Source: Pseudomonas mandelii (GTDB taxonomy: Bacteria > Pseudomonadota > Gammaproteobacteria > Pseudomonadales > Pseudomonadaceae). From it: a stretch of DNA of 64,000 nucleotides. The notes under the pieces are model-generated. The model was given only the letters and a program-made list of their open reading frames with translations, was not told the origin of the DNA and ran no database searches. Location: contig NZ_RCZA01000001.1 of NCBI RefSeq assembly GCF_006438925.1, positions 434,001-498,000 of the forward strand, given 5' to 3'. Below are positions 55,927-64,000 of the stretch, piece after piece; position 1 is the first letter of the stretch, and each line of letters begins with the position of its first letter. The translations under genes were made by a program, and so were the position numbers.

Positions 55927-56382
55927 ATGCACACTTTGCAAGCCAAGATCCTCGACCCTCGCATCGGTACCGATTTCCCGCTGCCGCAGTACGCCACGCC
56001 AGGCTCCGCCGGCCTCGACCTGCGCGCCATGCTGGAAAAAGACACCGTCATCAAGCCGGGCGAAACCCTGCTGATTCCTACCGGCCTGTCGGTGTACATC
56101 GGTGATCCAGGCCTGGCGGCGCTGATTCTGCCGCGCTCGGGCCTGGGCCATAAGCACGGCATCGTGCTGGGCAACCTGGTCGGCCTGATCGACTCCGATT
56201 ATCAAGGCCCGCTGATGGTGTCGTGCTGGAACCGTGGCCAGACCGACTTCAACATCGTGGTCGGCGAACGTTTGGCTCAACTGGTTTTGGTGCCGGTGGT
56301 TCAAGCGCACTTCGAGATGGTCGAAGAGTTCGTTGAAACCGAGCGTGGCACTGGCGGTTTCGGGCATTCCGGCAGCCATTGA
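55927..56382 (+). CDS. dut: dUTPase
   Basis: A 151-residue deoxyuridine triphosphatase, full length. Motifs in order are [39 protein letters not shown]-type substrate loop ([17 protein letters not shown]) and the glycine-rich tail [10 protein letters not shown]. It removes dUTP and supplies dUMP. It follows coaBC by 5 bp, the usual order before algC in Pseudomonas. Confidence 0.97.
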   Translation: MHTLQAKILDPRIGTDFPLPQYATPGSAGLDLRAMLEKDTVIKPGETLLIPTGLSVYIGDPGLAALILPRSGLGHKHGIVLGNLVGLIDSDYQGPLMVSCWNRGQTDFNIVVGERLAQLVLVPVVQAHFEMVEEFVETERGTGGFGHSGSH

Positions 56383-56720
56383 TGATTTCCTTGTAGGAGC
56401 GAGCCTGCTCCGGGCGGCGTTCCGACGATGACGGTTGCACATTCGACAAAGATGTCGCCTGCGAGTCCGCTATCGTCGGAACGCCGCCCGGAGCCTGCTC
56501 GCTCCCACAGGTTTTGCACTGAATTGCACAGACGTCATCTGGAAGGTTTATCACTGAAAATCAACGCATTGGCCGTTCCATTACACGCTGATGTCGGGGT
56601 CATGGCCTTTACACACCACGAACTCTCAGTGGAAAAAGCCGTCATACCCTTCAGTTTGAGCCTGTCGACGAGTTCTTCGCAGCAGGTCCAGCCACCCTTC
56701 GAGATGGAGCATTTCCAGTA
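56383..56720. other. 338-bp dut-algC intergenic region
   Basis: It is filled on the left by the hybrid REP pair (56391-56510). The remaining 210 bp should carry the algC promoter. I see no gene and no clear sigma box. Confidence 0.5.
56391..56510. repeat. Hybrid REPIN (family A with GGCGGCGTTCCGACGAT arms)
   Basis: Inverted GTAGGAGCGAGCCTGCTCCG - GGCGGCGTTCCGACGAT units with an inner spacer of about 42 nt. The same hybrid half occurs singly at 25919-25958. Confidence 0.9.
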
Positions 56721-58118
56721 ATGAGCACCCCAGCCCAAGTCGCACCCAAGTTCCCCGACAGCATCTTCCGCGCCTACGATATTCGCGGCACCGTCCCGGA
56801 ATTCTTGAACGCTGAAACCGCTTATTGGCTCGGTCGCGCCATCGGCTCCCAGAGCCTGGCCCAGGACGAACCCAACGTGTCCGTCGGCCGTGACGGTCGC
56901 CTGTCCGGTCCAGAACTGGTCGAACAACTGATCAAAGGCCTCGCCGACAGCGGTTGCCACGTCAGCGACGTCGGCCTGGTGCCAACGCCTGCGCTGTACT
57001 ACGCCGCCAACGTGCTGGCCGGCAAATCCGGCGTAATGCTCACCGGCAGCCACAACCCGTCGAACTACAACGGCTTCAAGATCGTCATCGCTGGCGACAC
57101 CCTGGCCAACGAACAGATCCAGGCCCTGCACGAACGCCTCAAGACCAACAACCTGAGCAGCGGCAAGGGCAGCATCACCCAGGTCGAGATCCTCGACCGC
57201 TACAACACCGAAATCGTCCAGGACATCAAACTCGCCCGCCGCCTGAAGGTGGTGGTCGATTGCGGTAACGGCGCCGCCGGCGTGATCGCCCCGCAACTGA
57301 TCGAAGCCCTGAACTGCGAAGTCATCCCGCTGTTCTGCGACGTCGACGGCAACTTCCCGAACCACCATCCGGATCCGGGCAAGCCTGAAAACCTTGTGGA
57401 CCTGATCGCCAAGGTCAAGGAAACCAACGCTGACCTGGGCCTGGCCTTCGACGGCGACGGCGACCGCGTCGGCGTGGTGACCAACACCGGCAGCATCGTC
57501 TACCCGGACCGCCTGCTGATGCTGTTTGCCCGTGACGTACTGGCGCGCAATGCTGACGCGGAAATCATTTTCGACGTCAAATGCACCCGTCGCCTGACAC
57601 CGCTGATCAAGGAATACGGCGGTCGTCCGCTCATGTGGAAGACCGGTCACTCGTTGATCAAAAAGAAAATGAAGCAAACCGGCGCCCTGTTGGCCGGCGA
57701 AATGAGCGGCCACATCTTCTTCAAGGAGCGCTGGTTCGGTTTCGACGACGGCATTTACAGCGCCGCGCGTCTGCTGGAGATCCTCAGCAAAGAAAAATCC
57801 ACCGCGGAAGAGCTGTTTGCGACCTTCCCGAACGATATTTCTACGCCGGAAATCAATATCCATGTGACCGAAGAGAGCAAATTCAGCATCATTGATGCTC
57901 TGCACGACGCGAAGTGGGGCGAAGGCGCCGACCTGACCACCATTGACGGCGTGCGAGTCGACTACGCCAAAGGCTGGGGCCTGGTGCGCGCGTCCAACAC
58001 CACACCGGTGCTGGTGCTGCGCTTCGAGGCCGATGACGAGGCGGAATTGCAACGCATCAAGGACGTGTTCAAAGTCCAGTTGAAGCGTGTTGCACCTGAT
58101 CTCCAATTACCGTTCTGA
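56721..58118 (+). CDS. algC: Phosphomannomutase/phosphoglucomutase AlgC
   Basis: A 465-residue alpha-D-phosphohexomutase. The phosphoserine is Ser110 in TGSHNPSNYNG, the metal loop is DGDGDR and the sugar-binding EMSGH stretch is present. AlgC makes mannose-1-P and glucose-1-P for alginate, LPS and rhamnolipid precursors. It precedes argB by 25 bp and may be cotranscribed with it. Confidence 0.97.
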   Translation: MSTPAQVAPKFPDSIFRAYDIRGTVPEFLNAETAYWLGRAIGSQSLAQDEPNVSVGRDGRLSGPELVEQLIKGLADSGCHVSDVGLVPTPALYYAANVLAGKSGVMLTGSHNPSNYNGFKIVIAGDTLANEQIQALHERLKTNNLSSGKGSITQVEILDRYNTEIVQDIKLARRLKVVVDCGNGAAGVIAPQLIEALNCEVIPLFCDVDGNFPNHHPDPGKPENLVDLIAKVKETNADLGLAFDGDGDRVGVVTNTGSIVYPDRLLMLFARDVLARNADAEIIFDVKCTRRLTPLIKEYGGRPLMWKTGHSLIKKKMKQTGALLAGEMSGHIFFKERWFGFDDGIYSAARLLEILSKEKSTAEELFATFPNDISTPEINIHVTEESKFSIIDALHDAKWGEGADLTTIDGVRVDYAKGWGLVRASNTTPVLVLRFEADDEAELQRIKDVFKVQLKRVAPDLQLPF

Positions 58119-58143
58119 TTTAACGAAGCACCCGGAGCCCTGA

Positions 58144-59049
<906 letters not shown>

Positions 59050-59063
59050 TTTATAGAGCCTTG

Positions 59064-59151
59064 AAAGATCGCAGCCTTCGGCAGCTCCTACAAAAGCGGA
59101 TTTTCGGATGTACGAAAACTCTGTAGGAGCTGACGAAGTCTGCGATCTTTT
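59064..59151. repeat. REPIN, family B (partly decayed)
   Basis: Inverted AAAGATCGCAGCCTTCGGCA and GTAGGAGCTGACGAAGTCTG units. The right unit carries several changes, so it is older or degrading. Confidence 0.85.
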
Positions 59152-59254
59152 TTATGCGCATAGGAAATGTCTTACCTGAGTCAACGAAACGTCCGACATC
59201 GCGAAAGAACAAATCTGCATAGGATCCTCCCTGTATCCACAGGAGATCTTCCCC

Positions 59255-59467
59255 ATGAAAAAAGACCACGTTCCCTACGGCAGTGATGTTTCAGCAGGCA
59301 CTTACGAGTGCGCAGACTGCGGGCGCGAATACACCAATCAGTCAAAGACTTCGCTTCCGCCGTGTCCAGACTTCAAACCAAGCACCCACGTACTCAATGG
59401 CTGGAATATCCTGACCGGCCAAGGTGACGCCGTGGCAGATCCGTATCCAAACAAGCCTTCCAAGTAA
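59255..59467 (+). CDS. Small zinc-ribbon-like protein
   Basis: A 70-residue protein with CADCGREYTNQSK and a third cysteine in PPCPDF, resembling a minimal zinc ribbon missing or sharing one ligand. A GGAG site precedes the ATG by 9 nt. The function is unknown. It lies 17 bp before the next hypothetical gene and may form a three-gene module with it. Confidence 0.7.
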   Translation: MKKDHVPYGSDVSAGTYECADCGREYTNQSKTSLPPCPDFKPSTHVLNGWNILTGQGDAVADPYPNKPSK

Positions 59468-59484
59468 TCACGGGAGCCTGAACC

Positions 59485-60057
59485 ATGCAGATCTCGTTCA
59501 CGATTGACGCCCAGGCATTCGACCTCGAGCAAAAGGAGCCGGTCAAAAAGACCCTGAGGATCTCCGACCACGAAATCGCCCACGCCCTGCAGCGAATCGC
59601 CAAGGCGAGCCTGACCGAATACTTGAAAATGCTGGTAGAAGGCGGCATGCCGAGTCGGGCCGATGAAGCGAAACAGGACCGCTTGCTGTATCTGATTCAA
59701 AGCTACTTCGGGCAGACATTGCCGACCGAATCCCAGATATCGACGATTTTTCAGCTGACCCAGAGCCAAAGCAAAACCCTGCTGAAAAACACGGTTTCGC
59801 GCTTTCGCAATCAGTTGGACGAGATCCTTCAACACAGCATGAGGGCCGTGATCGAAACGGCAGAGCATGCGCAGACGGTTTATCTGGTGGTGATCAGCTC
59901 TGACGTCATCCGTGATGAACTGAACATGCTGATCACCCAGAACGAGCCGACTTTCAAACCCATTACAAAACGCAAAGGCAGCGCCGGGCAGTTTGAAATC
60001 AGTGAAGATTCCCACGCGCTGTTGTGCCAGACACTGGGCCTGAATGCCGTTCAGTGA
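59485..60057 (+). CDS. Hypothetical protein with a helix-turn-helix-like segment
   Basis: A 190-residue soluble protein of no family I recognise. Residues about 73-111 (LPTESQISTIFQLTQSQSK, then LLKNTVSRFRNQLDEIL) look like a winged-helix or sigma-region-like helix-turn-helix. The rest is helical. GGGAG lies 10 nt before the ATG. It overlaps the following membrane-protein gene by 14 bp, suggesting a functional pair. Confidence 0.65.
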   Translation: MQISFTIDAQAFDLEQKEPVKKTLRISDHEIAHALQRIAKASLTEYLKMLVEGGMPSRADEAKQDRLLYLIQSYFGQTLPTESQISTIFQLTQSQSKTLLKNTVSRFRNQLDEILQHSMRAVIETAEHAQTVYLVVISSDVIRDELNMLITQNEPTFKPITKRKGSAGQFEISEDSHALLCQTLGLNAVQ

Positions 60058-60427
60058 CATCGTCGCGGTCAGCGGTTTGCTGCTGACCCTGACCACCTTC
60101 ATGTTCAACCTGGCGTGGCCAAGGCTGCAAGAAGCATTGGAACTGGATGAAAAACAGCCAGGTGCGCTTGCCAGAAAACGCAGCCGCAAAACAGTAATGA
60201 ACGTTTTGTTCGGCCGCGCTCTTCCACTGACGGCCGCCTTCGCGGCGCTGTTTTACGTCAACTTCCCTGCCGCCGTGAGGATCATGGGAAGCAGCACGCT
60301 GGATCTGTGGGATTTCGACGTGGATCGTACGCTCTACGTGCTAGTCGTCCTGGCACTGCTGGTGTTTGCGCTGTTCAACCTGGGATTGGCACTAAAACTA
60401 ATAGGAAAATGGCAAAGACTGCGCTGA
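60044..60427 (+). CDS. Hypothetical membrane protein
   Basis: A 127-residue protein with three predicted membrane helices (about 5-25, 55-75 and 97-122) and a short basic cytoplasmic loop (ALARKRSRKTVMN). No family recognised. The ATG overlaps the end of the upstream gene by 14 bp. It ends before a strong bidirectional terminator shared with pyrE. Confidence 0.65.
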   Translation: MPFSDIVAVSGLLLTLTTFMFNLAWPRLQEALELDEKQPGALARKRSRKTVMNVLFGRALPLTAAFAALFYVNFPAAVRIMGSSTLDLWDFDVDRTLYVLVVLALLVFALFNLGLALKLIGKWQRLR

Positions 60428-60435
60428 CGACATAA

Positions 60436-60479
60436 AACAAAAGACCCCGCTCGGACTGGCTGAGCGGGGTCTTTTTTTG
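60436..60479. terminator. Bidirectional terminator between the hypothetical module and pyrE
   Basis: Eleven-base arms agaccccgctc / gagcggggtct, nine-base loop, seven T on the plus side and A-rich on the other. Confidence 0.88.
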
Positions 60480-60505
60480 TACGCCGCTCCCACAAGGGAT
60501 TGTGG

Positions 60506-61150
60506 TTAGACGCCGAACTGCGCGCGGTAGGCTTCAACCGCCGGCAGATGTTGCTTGAGCTGCGGATCGTCAGCCAGGAATTCGAGCACCTGGTTCAGCG
60601 AAACAATGCTGATCACCGGAATACCGAAGTCACGCTCCACTTCCTGGATGGCCGACAACTCGCCGTTGCCACGCTCCTGACGGTTCAGGGCGATGAGCAC
60701 ACCCGCCGCCTTGGCGCCGTCCTGAGAGGCGATGATCTGCATCACCTCACGGATGGCAGTGCCAGCGGTGATCACGTCGTCGATGATCAGCACGTCGCCG
60801 GTCAACGGTGCGCCGACCAGGCTGCCGCCTTCGCCGTGAGCCTTGGCTTCCTTGCGGTTGAAGCACCATGGCAAATCACGATCATGATGCTCGGCCAAGG
60901 CCACTGCGGTGGTCGCCGCCAAAGGGATGCCTTTGTACGCCGGGCCAAACAATACATCGAACGAAATACCGCTCTCGATGATGGCTGCCGCGTAGAAACG
61001 ACCCAGCTGCGCAAGAGCCGAGCCCGAGTTGAACAGGCCGGCATTGAAGAAGTAAGGACTGGTGCGTCCGGACTTCAGGGTGAACTCGCCGAAGCGCAAA
61101 ACGCCGCGATCGATGGCAAAACGAATGAAATCGCGCTGATACGCTTGCAT
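60506..61150 (-). CDS. pyrE: Orotate phosphoribosyltransferase
   Basis: A 214-residue PRTase converting orotate and PRPP to OMP. The PRPP loop is [16 protein letters not shown], and the N terminus [28 protein letters not shown] is standard. The ATG at 61150 is chosen to match E. coli length; the frame extends to 61171. Divergent from crc, as in other pseudomonads. Confidence 0.97.
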   Translation of the reverse strand: MQAYQRDFIRFAIDRGVLRFGEFTLKSGRTSPYFFNAGLFNSGSALAQLGRFYAAAIIESGISFDVLFGPAYKGIPLAATTAVALAEHHDRDLPWCFNRKEAKAHGEGGSLVGAPLTGDVLIIDDVITAGTAIREVMQIIASQDGAKAAGVLIALNRQERGNGELSAIQEVERDFGIPVISIVSLNQVLEFLADDPQLKQHLPAVEAYRAQFGV

Positions 61151-61195
61151 GAAAAAAACCCCAAATACCACGGATTTAGCTAATTAGGTTGACGC

Positions 61196-61210
61196 CGTGT
61201 ATCATACACG
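61196..61210. promoter_or_regulatory. Palindrome in the pyrE-crc intergenic region
   Basis: Perfect 15-bp palindrome CGTGTATCATACACG centred in the 82-bp space between the divergent pyrE and crc starts, next to TTGACG. It may be an operator or overlap promoters. Confidence 0.4.
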
Positions 61211-61232
61211 CACGCGATTTTTGGGGCCATTT

Positions 61233-62012
61233 ATGCGGATCATCAGTGTGAACGTCAATGGTATTCAGGCTGCAGTGGAGCGAGGGTTGCTCAGTTGGCT
61301 GCAAGCACAGAATGCCGACGTCATCTGCCTGCAGGACACCCGCGCCTCCGCCTTTGAACTGGACGATCCAGCCTTCCAACTGGATGGCTACTTCCTTTAT
61401 GCCTGCGAAGCCGAAGTTCCCGCCCAAGGTGGCGTGGCTTTGTATTCGCGGCTGCAACCGAAGGCAGTCATCAGCGGTCTCGGCTTCGAGACGGCCGACC
61501 GCTACGGGCGCTACCTGCAAGCCGATTTCGACAAGGTCAGCATCGCGACCTTACTGCTCCCTTCGGGGCAGAACGGCGATGAAGACTTGAACCAGAAGTT
61601 CAAGCTAATGGACGATTTCGCCCGTTATCTGGATAAACAGCGACGCAAACGTCGCGAGTACATTTACTGTGGCTCGCTGTACGTGGCGCAACAGAAGCTG
61701 GATATCAAAAACTGGCGTGACAGCCAGCAATCCCCGGGCTTCCTGGCACCTGAACGCGCCTGGATGGACGAGATTGTCGGCAACATGGGCTATGTCGATG
61801 CCCTGCGCGAAGTCAGCCGTGAAGGTGACCAGTACAGCTGGTGGCCGGATAACGAACAGGCTGAAATGCTCAACCTCGGTTGGCGTTTCGACTATCAGTT
61901 GCTGACGCCGGGTCTGCGCCGTTTCGTACGTAGCGCGCGCTTGCCTCGTCAGCCACGGTTCTCGCAGCACGCACCGCTGATCGTGGACTACGACTGGACG
62001 CTGACTATCTAG
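61233..62012 (+). CDS. crc: Catabolite repression control protein Crc
   Basis: A 259-residue member of the endonuclease/exonuclease/phosphatase fold, exactly the Crc length. Crc helps Hfq bind A-rich target mRNAs in Pseudomonas carbon catabolite repression and has lost nuclease activity. It begins MRIISVNVNGIQAAVERGLL. Active-site residues of exonuclease III are partly replaced (for example GSLYVAQQKLDI where GDFN-type Asp and Asn are expected). Context next to pyrE confirms the name. Confidence 0.95.
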   Translation: MRIISVNVNGIQAAVERGLLSWLQAQNADVICLQDTRASAFELDDPAFQLDGYFLYACEAEVPAQGGVALYSRLQPKAVISGLGFETADRYGRYLQADFDKVSIATLLLPSGQNGDEDLNQKFKLMDDFARYLDKQRRKRREYIYCGSLYVAQQKLDIKNWRDSQQSPGFLAPERAWMDEIVGNMGYVDALREVSREGDQYSWWPDNEQAEMLNLGWRFDYQLLTPGLRRFVRSARLPRQPRFSQHAPLIVDYDWTLTI

Positions 62013-62046
62013 GTTTCGCTGACACGAAAACCTGCTGACCGGTTGA

Positions 62047-62083
62047 CGAAAATGCCCGTATCGAAAGATACGGGCATTTTTCT
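62047..62083. terminator. Bidirectional terminator between crc and gltS
   Basis: Fourteen-base perfect arms aaaatgcccgtatc / gatacgggcatttt around GAAA, serving the convergent crc and gltS transcripts. Confidence 0.88.
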
Positions 62084-62097
62084 TATGCGCTATACCT

Positions 62098-63303
62098 TCA
62101 AACAGCGGCGAAAAACGGCAGCGCCAGATACAACTTGATCACGATGACATTAATGATGTCGATGAAGAAAGCACCCACCATTGGCACCACTAGAAACGCT
62201 ATCTGCGAAGGTCCATAACGCTGTGTCACCGCTTGCATGTTAGCGATGGCAGTTGGCGTTGCTCCTAATCCGAAACCGCAGTGCCCCGCCGCCAGAACTG
62301 CTGCATCGTAGTTGCTACCCATCATTCTGAATGTCACGAAAATCGCAAACAGTGCCATGATCAACGCTTGCGCAGCCAGGATGATAAAGATCGGCAAAGC
62401 CAGTGCTGCCAGATCCCACAGTTTGAGCGACATCAGAGCGATCGCCAGAAACAGCGATAAGCTGACATTCCCCAACACGGAAACTTCACGCTCAAACACC
62501 TGATACAAGCCAAACGCTGAAAGCCCGTTCCGTAAAATCACACCCACGAACAAGACGCAAACGAACGTCGGCAGCTCAAATGCAGTTCCTTGGAGCAGAC
62601 CATTCAGGATAGAACCAACCAGCAAGCTGACCGCGATCAGAGCGAGTGTCTCGATAAACGAAAATGGCGTGATCGAGCGCTCTTTGTTCGGTTGCTCAAA
62701 GCCCTTTGGCAGCCGTGGCTTTTCTTGCTTGAGGCCGGGCACCTGGACACGTTTGATGAGCAGGCGAGCGACCGGACCACCAATCAAGCCGCCTAATACC
62801 AGGCCAAACGTCGCAGAGGCTATCGCGAGCTCAGAGGCAGAAGCCAGACCGTACTTCTCACTGAACACCGTTCCCCACGCAGCGCCTGTACCGTGACCAC
62901 CCGCCAAGGTAATCGAGCCTGTCAGCAGGCCCATCAAAGGATCGAGTCCCAACGTTTTTGCAAGCGCGATGCCCATGGCATTCTGGACCACCAAAAGCGT
63001 GGTGACCGCCAGTAGAAAGATTCCCACTACGCGCCCGCCTTTCTTCAGGCTGGCGAAGTCTGCGCTCAAGCCGATGGTGGCAAAAAAAGCCAACATCAAG
63101 GGAGTTTGCAGTGAGGTGTCAAATCGGACGTCAATATCAAGTCCCCGCAAAGCCAGGAGAAGCAGAGCAACCACCAGGCCGCCTGCTACAGGTTCAGGGA
63201 TATTGTAGTTGCGTAAAAAACCAATTCGGGTGACTAGTCCGCGCCCCAATAACAGCACTAAAGAGGCGGCCACAAGTGTTCCATAAAAATCGAGCTGAAC
63301 CAT
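62098..63303 (-). CDS. gltS: Sodium/glutamate symporter GltS
   Basis: A 401-residue Na+/glutamate symporter with about ten membrane helices. Family segments are TGSITLAGGHGTGAAWG, the GHCGFGLGATPTAIANMQAV repeat near the C terminus and PEPVAGGL at the N terminus. These inverted GHG/GHC re-entrant loops define the GltS fold. It imports glutamate at the inner membrane. The base composition is AT-richer than neighbours in places, but the gene is intact. Confidence 0.94.
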   Translation of the reverse strand: MVQLDFYGTLVAASLVLLLGRGLVTRIGFLRNYNIPEPVAGGLVVALLLLALRGLDIDVRFDTSLQTPLMLAFFATIGLSADFASLKKGGRVVGIFLLAVTTLLVVQNAMGIALAKTLGLDPLMGLLTGSITLAGGHGTGAAWGTVFSEKYGLASASELAIASATFGLVLGGLIGGPVARLLIKRVQVPGLKQEKPRLPKGFEQPNKERSITPFSFIETLALIAVSLLVGSILNGLLQGTAFELPTFVCVLFVGVILRNGLSAFGLYQVFEREVSVLGNVSLSLFLAIALMSLKLWDLAALALPIFIILAAQALIMALFAIFVTFRMMGSNYDAAVLAAGHCGFGLGATPTAIANMQAVTQRYGPSQIAFLVVPMVGAFFIDIINVIVIKLYLALPFFAAV

Positions 63304-63714
63304 CGGGATTATTCTTTTATATATACGTTCAGAGGCGAACTTTTTACCTGGACACGCCTCATGAACAGATTGATCTTCTCAACACTGATTTACTTTAAAT
63401 TCAAGGACCTTCAATGGTCCGAATATATCGAAATATTTCTGAAGGAATATTACTTGGGGCAACTTTATCAACCGCGAAGTCTCATTACCAAGCACATAGG
63501 CGGTGCAGTGGCGAAAGCAGTTGTGACTAGAAGTGTAAGTGCGACAGTGCGTAGCAATACCTGCGGCAGCTGGATATTGCTAACGGCAACGTTTGGGAAG
63601 TTAATCCAATACAAAAAAACAAATGCCCCGACAAGTCAGGGCATTTGCTTTAAAGCGTGGCGAACTGCATTTTCACACAGCGGTCGCTCCCACAAGGGAA
63701 TCTAACGCTGATCG
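63304..63714. other. 411-bp region after the window's last core gene
   Basis: It holds the gltS promoter side, a terminator for the following minus-strand gene and a decayed REP fragment (gctcccacaaggga near 63687). A 114-codon plus-strand frame across it crosses the terminator and is not accepted as a gene. Confidence 0.5.
63610..63648 (-). terminator. Terminator of the DUF4870 gene
   Basis: Arms caaatgccc / gggcatttg with a ten-base loop. On the minus strand it is followed by seven T. Confidence 0.75.
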
Positions 63715-64000
63715 CTATTTGATCAGCCGCCAAGTGAACGGATACCGGTAAGGCACCCCTTCATTGGCCTTCACGCCGCCGATGATCGTCAGCACCAGCG
63801 CACCAATCGCTAACAAACCGAACAGGAAGAACCCGACGATCACCACCATCAGCAGCAAGCAGATGGCGGAAGCAATGGCGACGGTGATCTGAAAGTTCAG
63901 CGCCTCCTTGCCCTGCGCATCGATGAACGGGTCCATCTCGCGCTTCATCTGCCAGAGAATCAGCGGGCCGATCAACGTGCCGAACGGAACCCAGATCCCC
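63715..64000 (-). CDS. DUF4870 family membrane protein (partial)
   Basis: The C-terminal 94 residues of a small membrane protein cut by the window edge. The visible part reads on from GIWVPFGTLIGPLILWQMKR to the edge, followed by two membrane helices and the EGVPYRYPFTWRLIK end typical of DUF4870. The frame stays open to position 64000, so the start is outside. The family has no known role. Confidence 0.8.
   Translation of the reverse strand, partial: GIWVPFGTLIGPLILWQMKREMDPFIDAQGKEALNFQITVAIASAICLLLMVVIVGFFLFGLLAIGALVLTIIGGVKANEGVPYRYPFTWRLIK

Noticed and set aside
63361..63705. Plus-strand frame of 114 codons
   Set aside because: It crosses the terminator of the DUF4870 gene and a REP fragment, and has no ribosome site or family features.

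Overview
The window is a piece of a Pseudomonas chromosome, most likely from the P. fluorescens group. It is GC-rich and its gene order follows the known Pseudomonas core block amtB-glnK-ubiK-yifB ... MATE-EAL-rep-xpt ... cycB-regulator-dadX-ridA-dadA-lrp ... puuB-like ... aldehyde dehydrogenase ... rpmG-rpmB ... radC-coaBC-dut-algC-argB ... pyrE-crc. That synteny, from memory of P. aeruginosa PAO1 (about PA5287 to PA5333), supports several gene names. The intergenic spaces are packed with REP/REPIN elements typical of this group. No rRNA, tRNA, CRISPR array, insertion sequence or prophage was seen.

Layout. 1-7.9 kb: a YjbQ protein, the ammonium module (glnK-amtB, minus strand), ubiK, an orphan Bro-N gene behind a strongly structured leader, a HigBA/GraTA-type toxin-antitoxin pair, comM/yifB and a two-gene hypothetical membrane module. 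7.9-9.1 kb: an exported DUF4432 protein.

9.4-25.8 kb: the outstanding feature, an eleven-gene plus-strand cluster of about 16.4 kb with very tight spacing. It encodes SrfA-, SrfB- (actin/Hsp70-type ATPase motifs) and SrfC-like (P-loop GTPase motifs) proteins, a single-pass scaffold protein, an exported vWA protein, a MacB/Lol-like ABC transporter pair, an exported pseudo-FGE (sulfatase-modifying-factor fold without the catalytic cysteines), two coiled-coil lipoproteins and a membrane-anchored vWA protein. The last protein shares an N-terminal domain with the SrfA-like protein. This looks like an envelope-spanning machine combining cytoplasmic NTPases, inner-membrane anchors, periplasmic metal-binding vWA/FGE modules and lipoproteins. 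Its function is not known to me.

26-35 kb: a Cache-type chemoreceptor, a LysR regulator divergent from a MATE pump, a GGDEF/EAL protein in the position of P. aeruginosa ProE, rep helicase and xpt. 35-42 kb: a CoA-transferase family enzyme, cytochrome c5, an XRE-cupin regulator, and the D-alanine catabolic operon dadA-ridA-dadX divergent from its Lrp-type regulator.

42-51 kb: a YkgJ protein, a PuuB-like oxidase, DUF1127 divergent from a MocR regulator, a phospholipase-D lipoprotein convergent with an MFS gene whose 3' end is made of a REP element, a KauB/PuuC-like aldehyde dehydrogenase and a cupin. Several of these fit polyamine or amine catabolism. 51-64 kb: rpmB-rpmG, an orphan dipeptide-type binding protein, radC, coaBC, dut, algC, argB, a variable three-gene hypothetical module, pyrE, crc, gltS and a partial DUF4870 gene.
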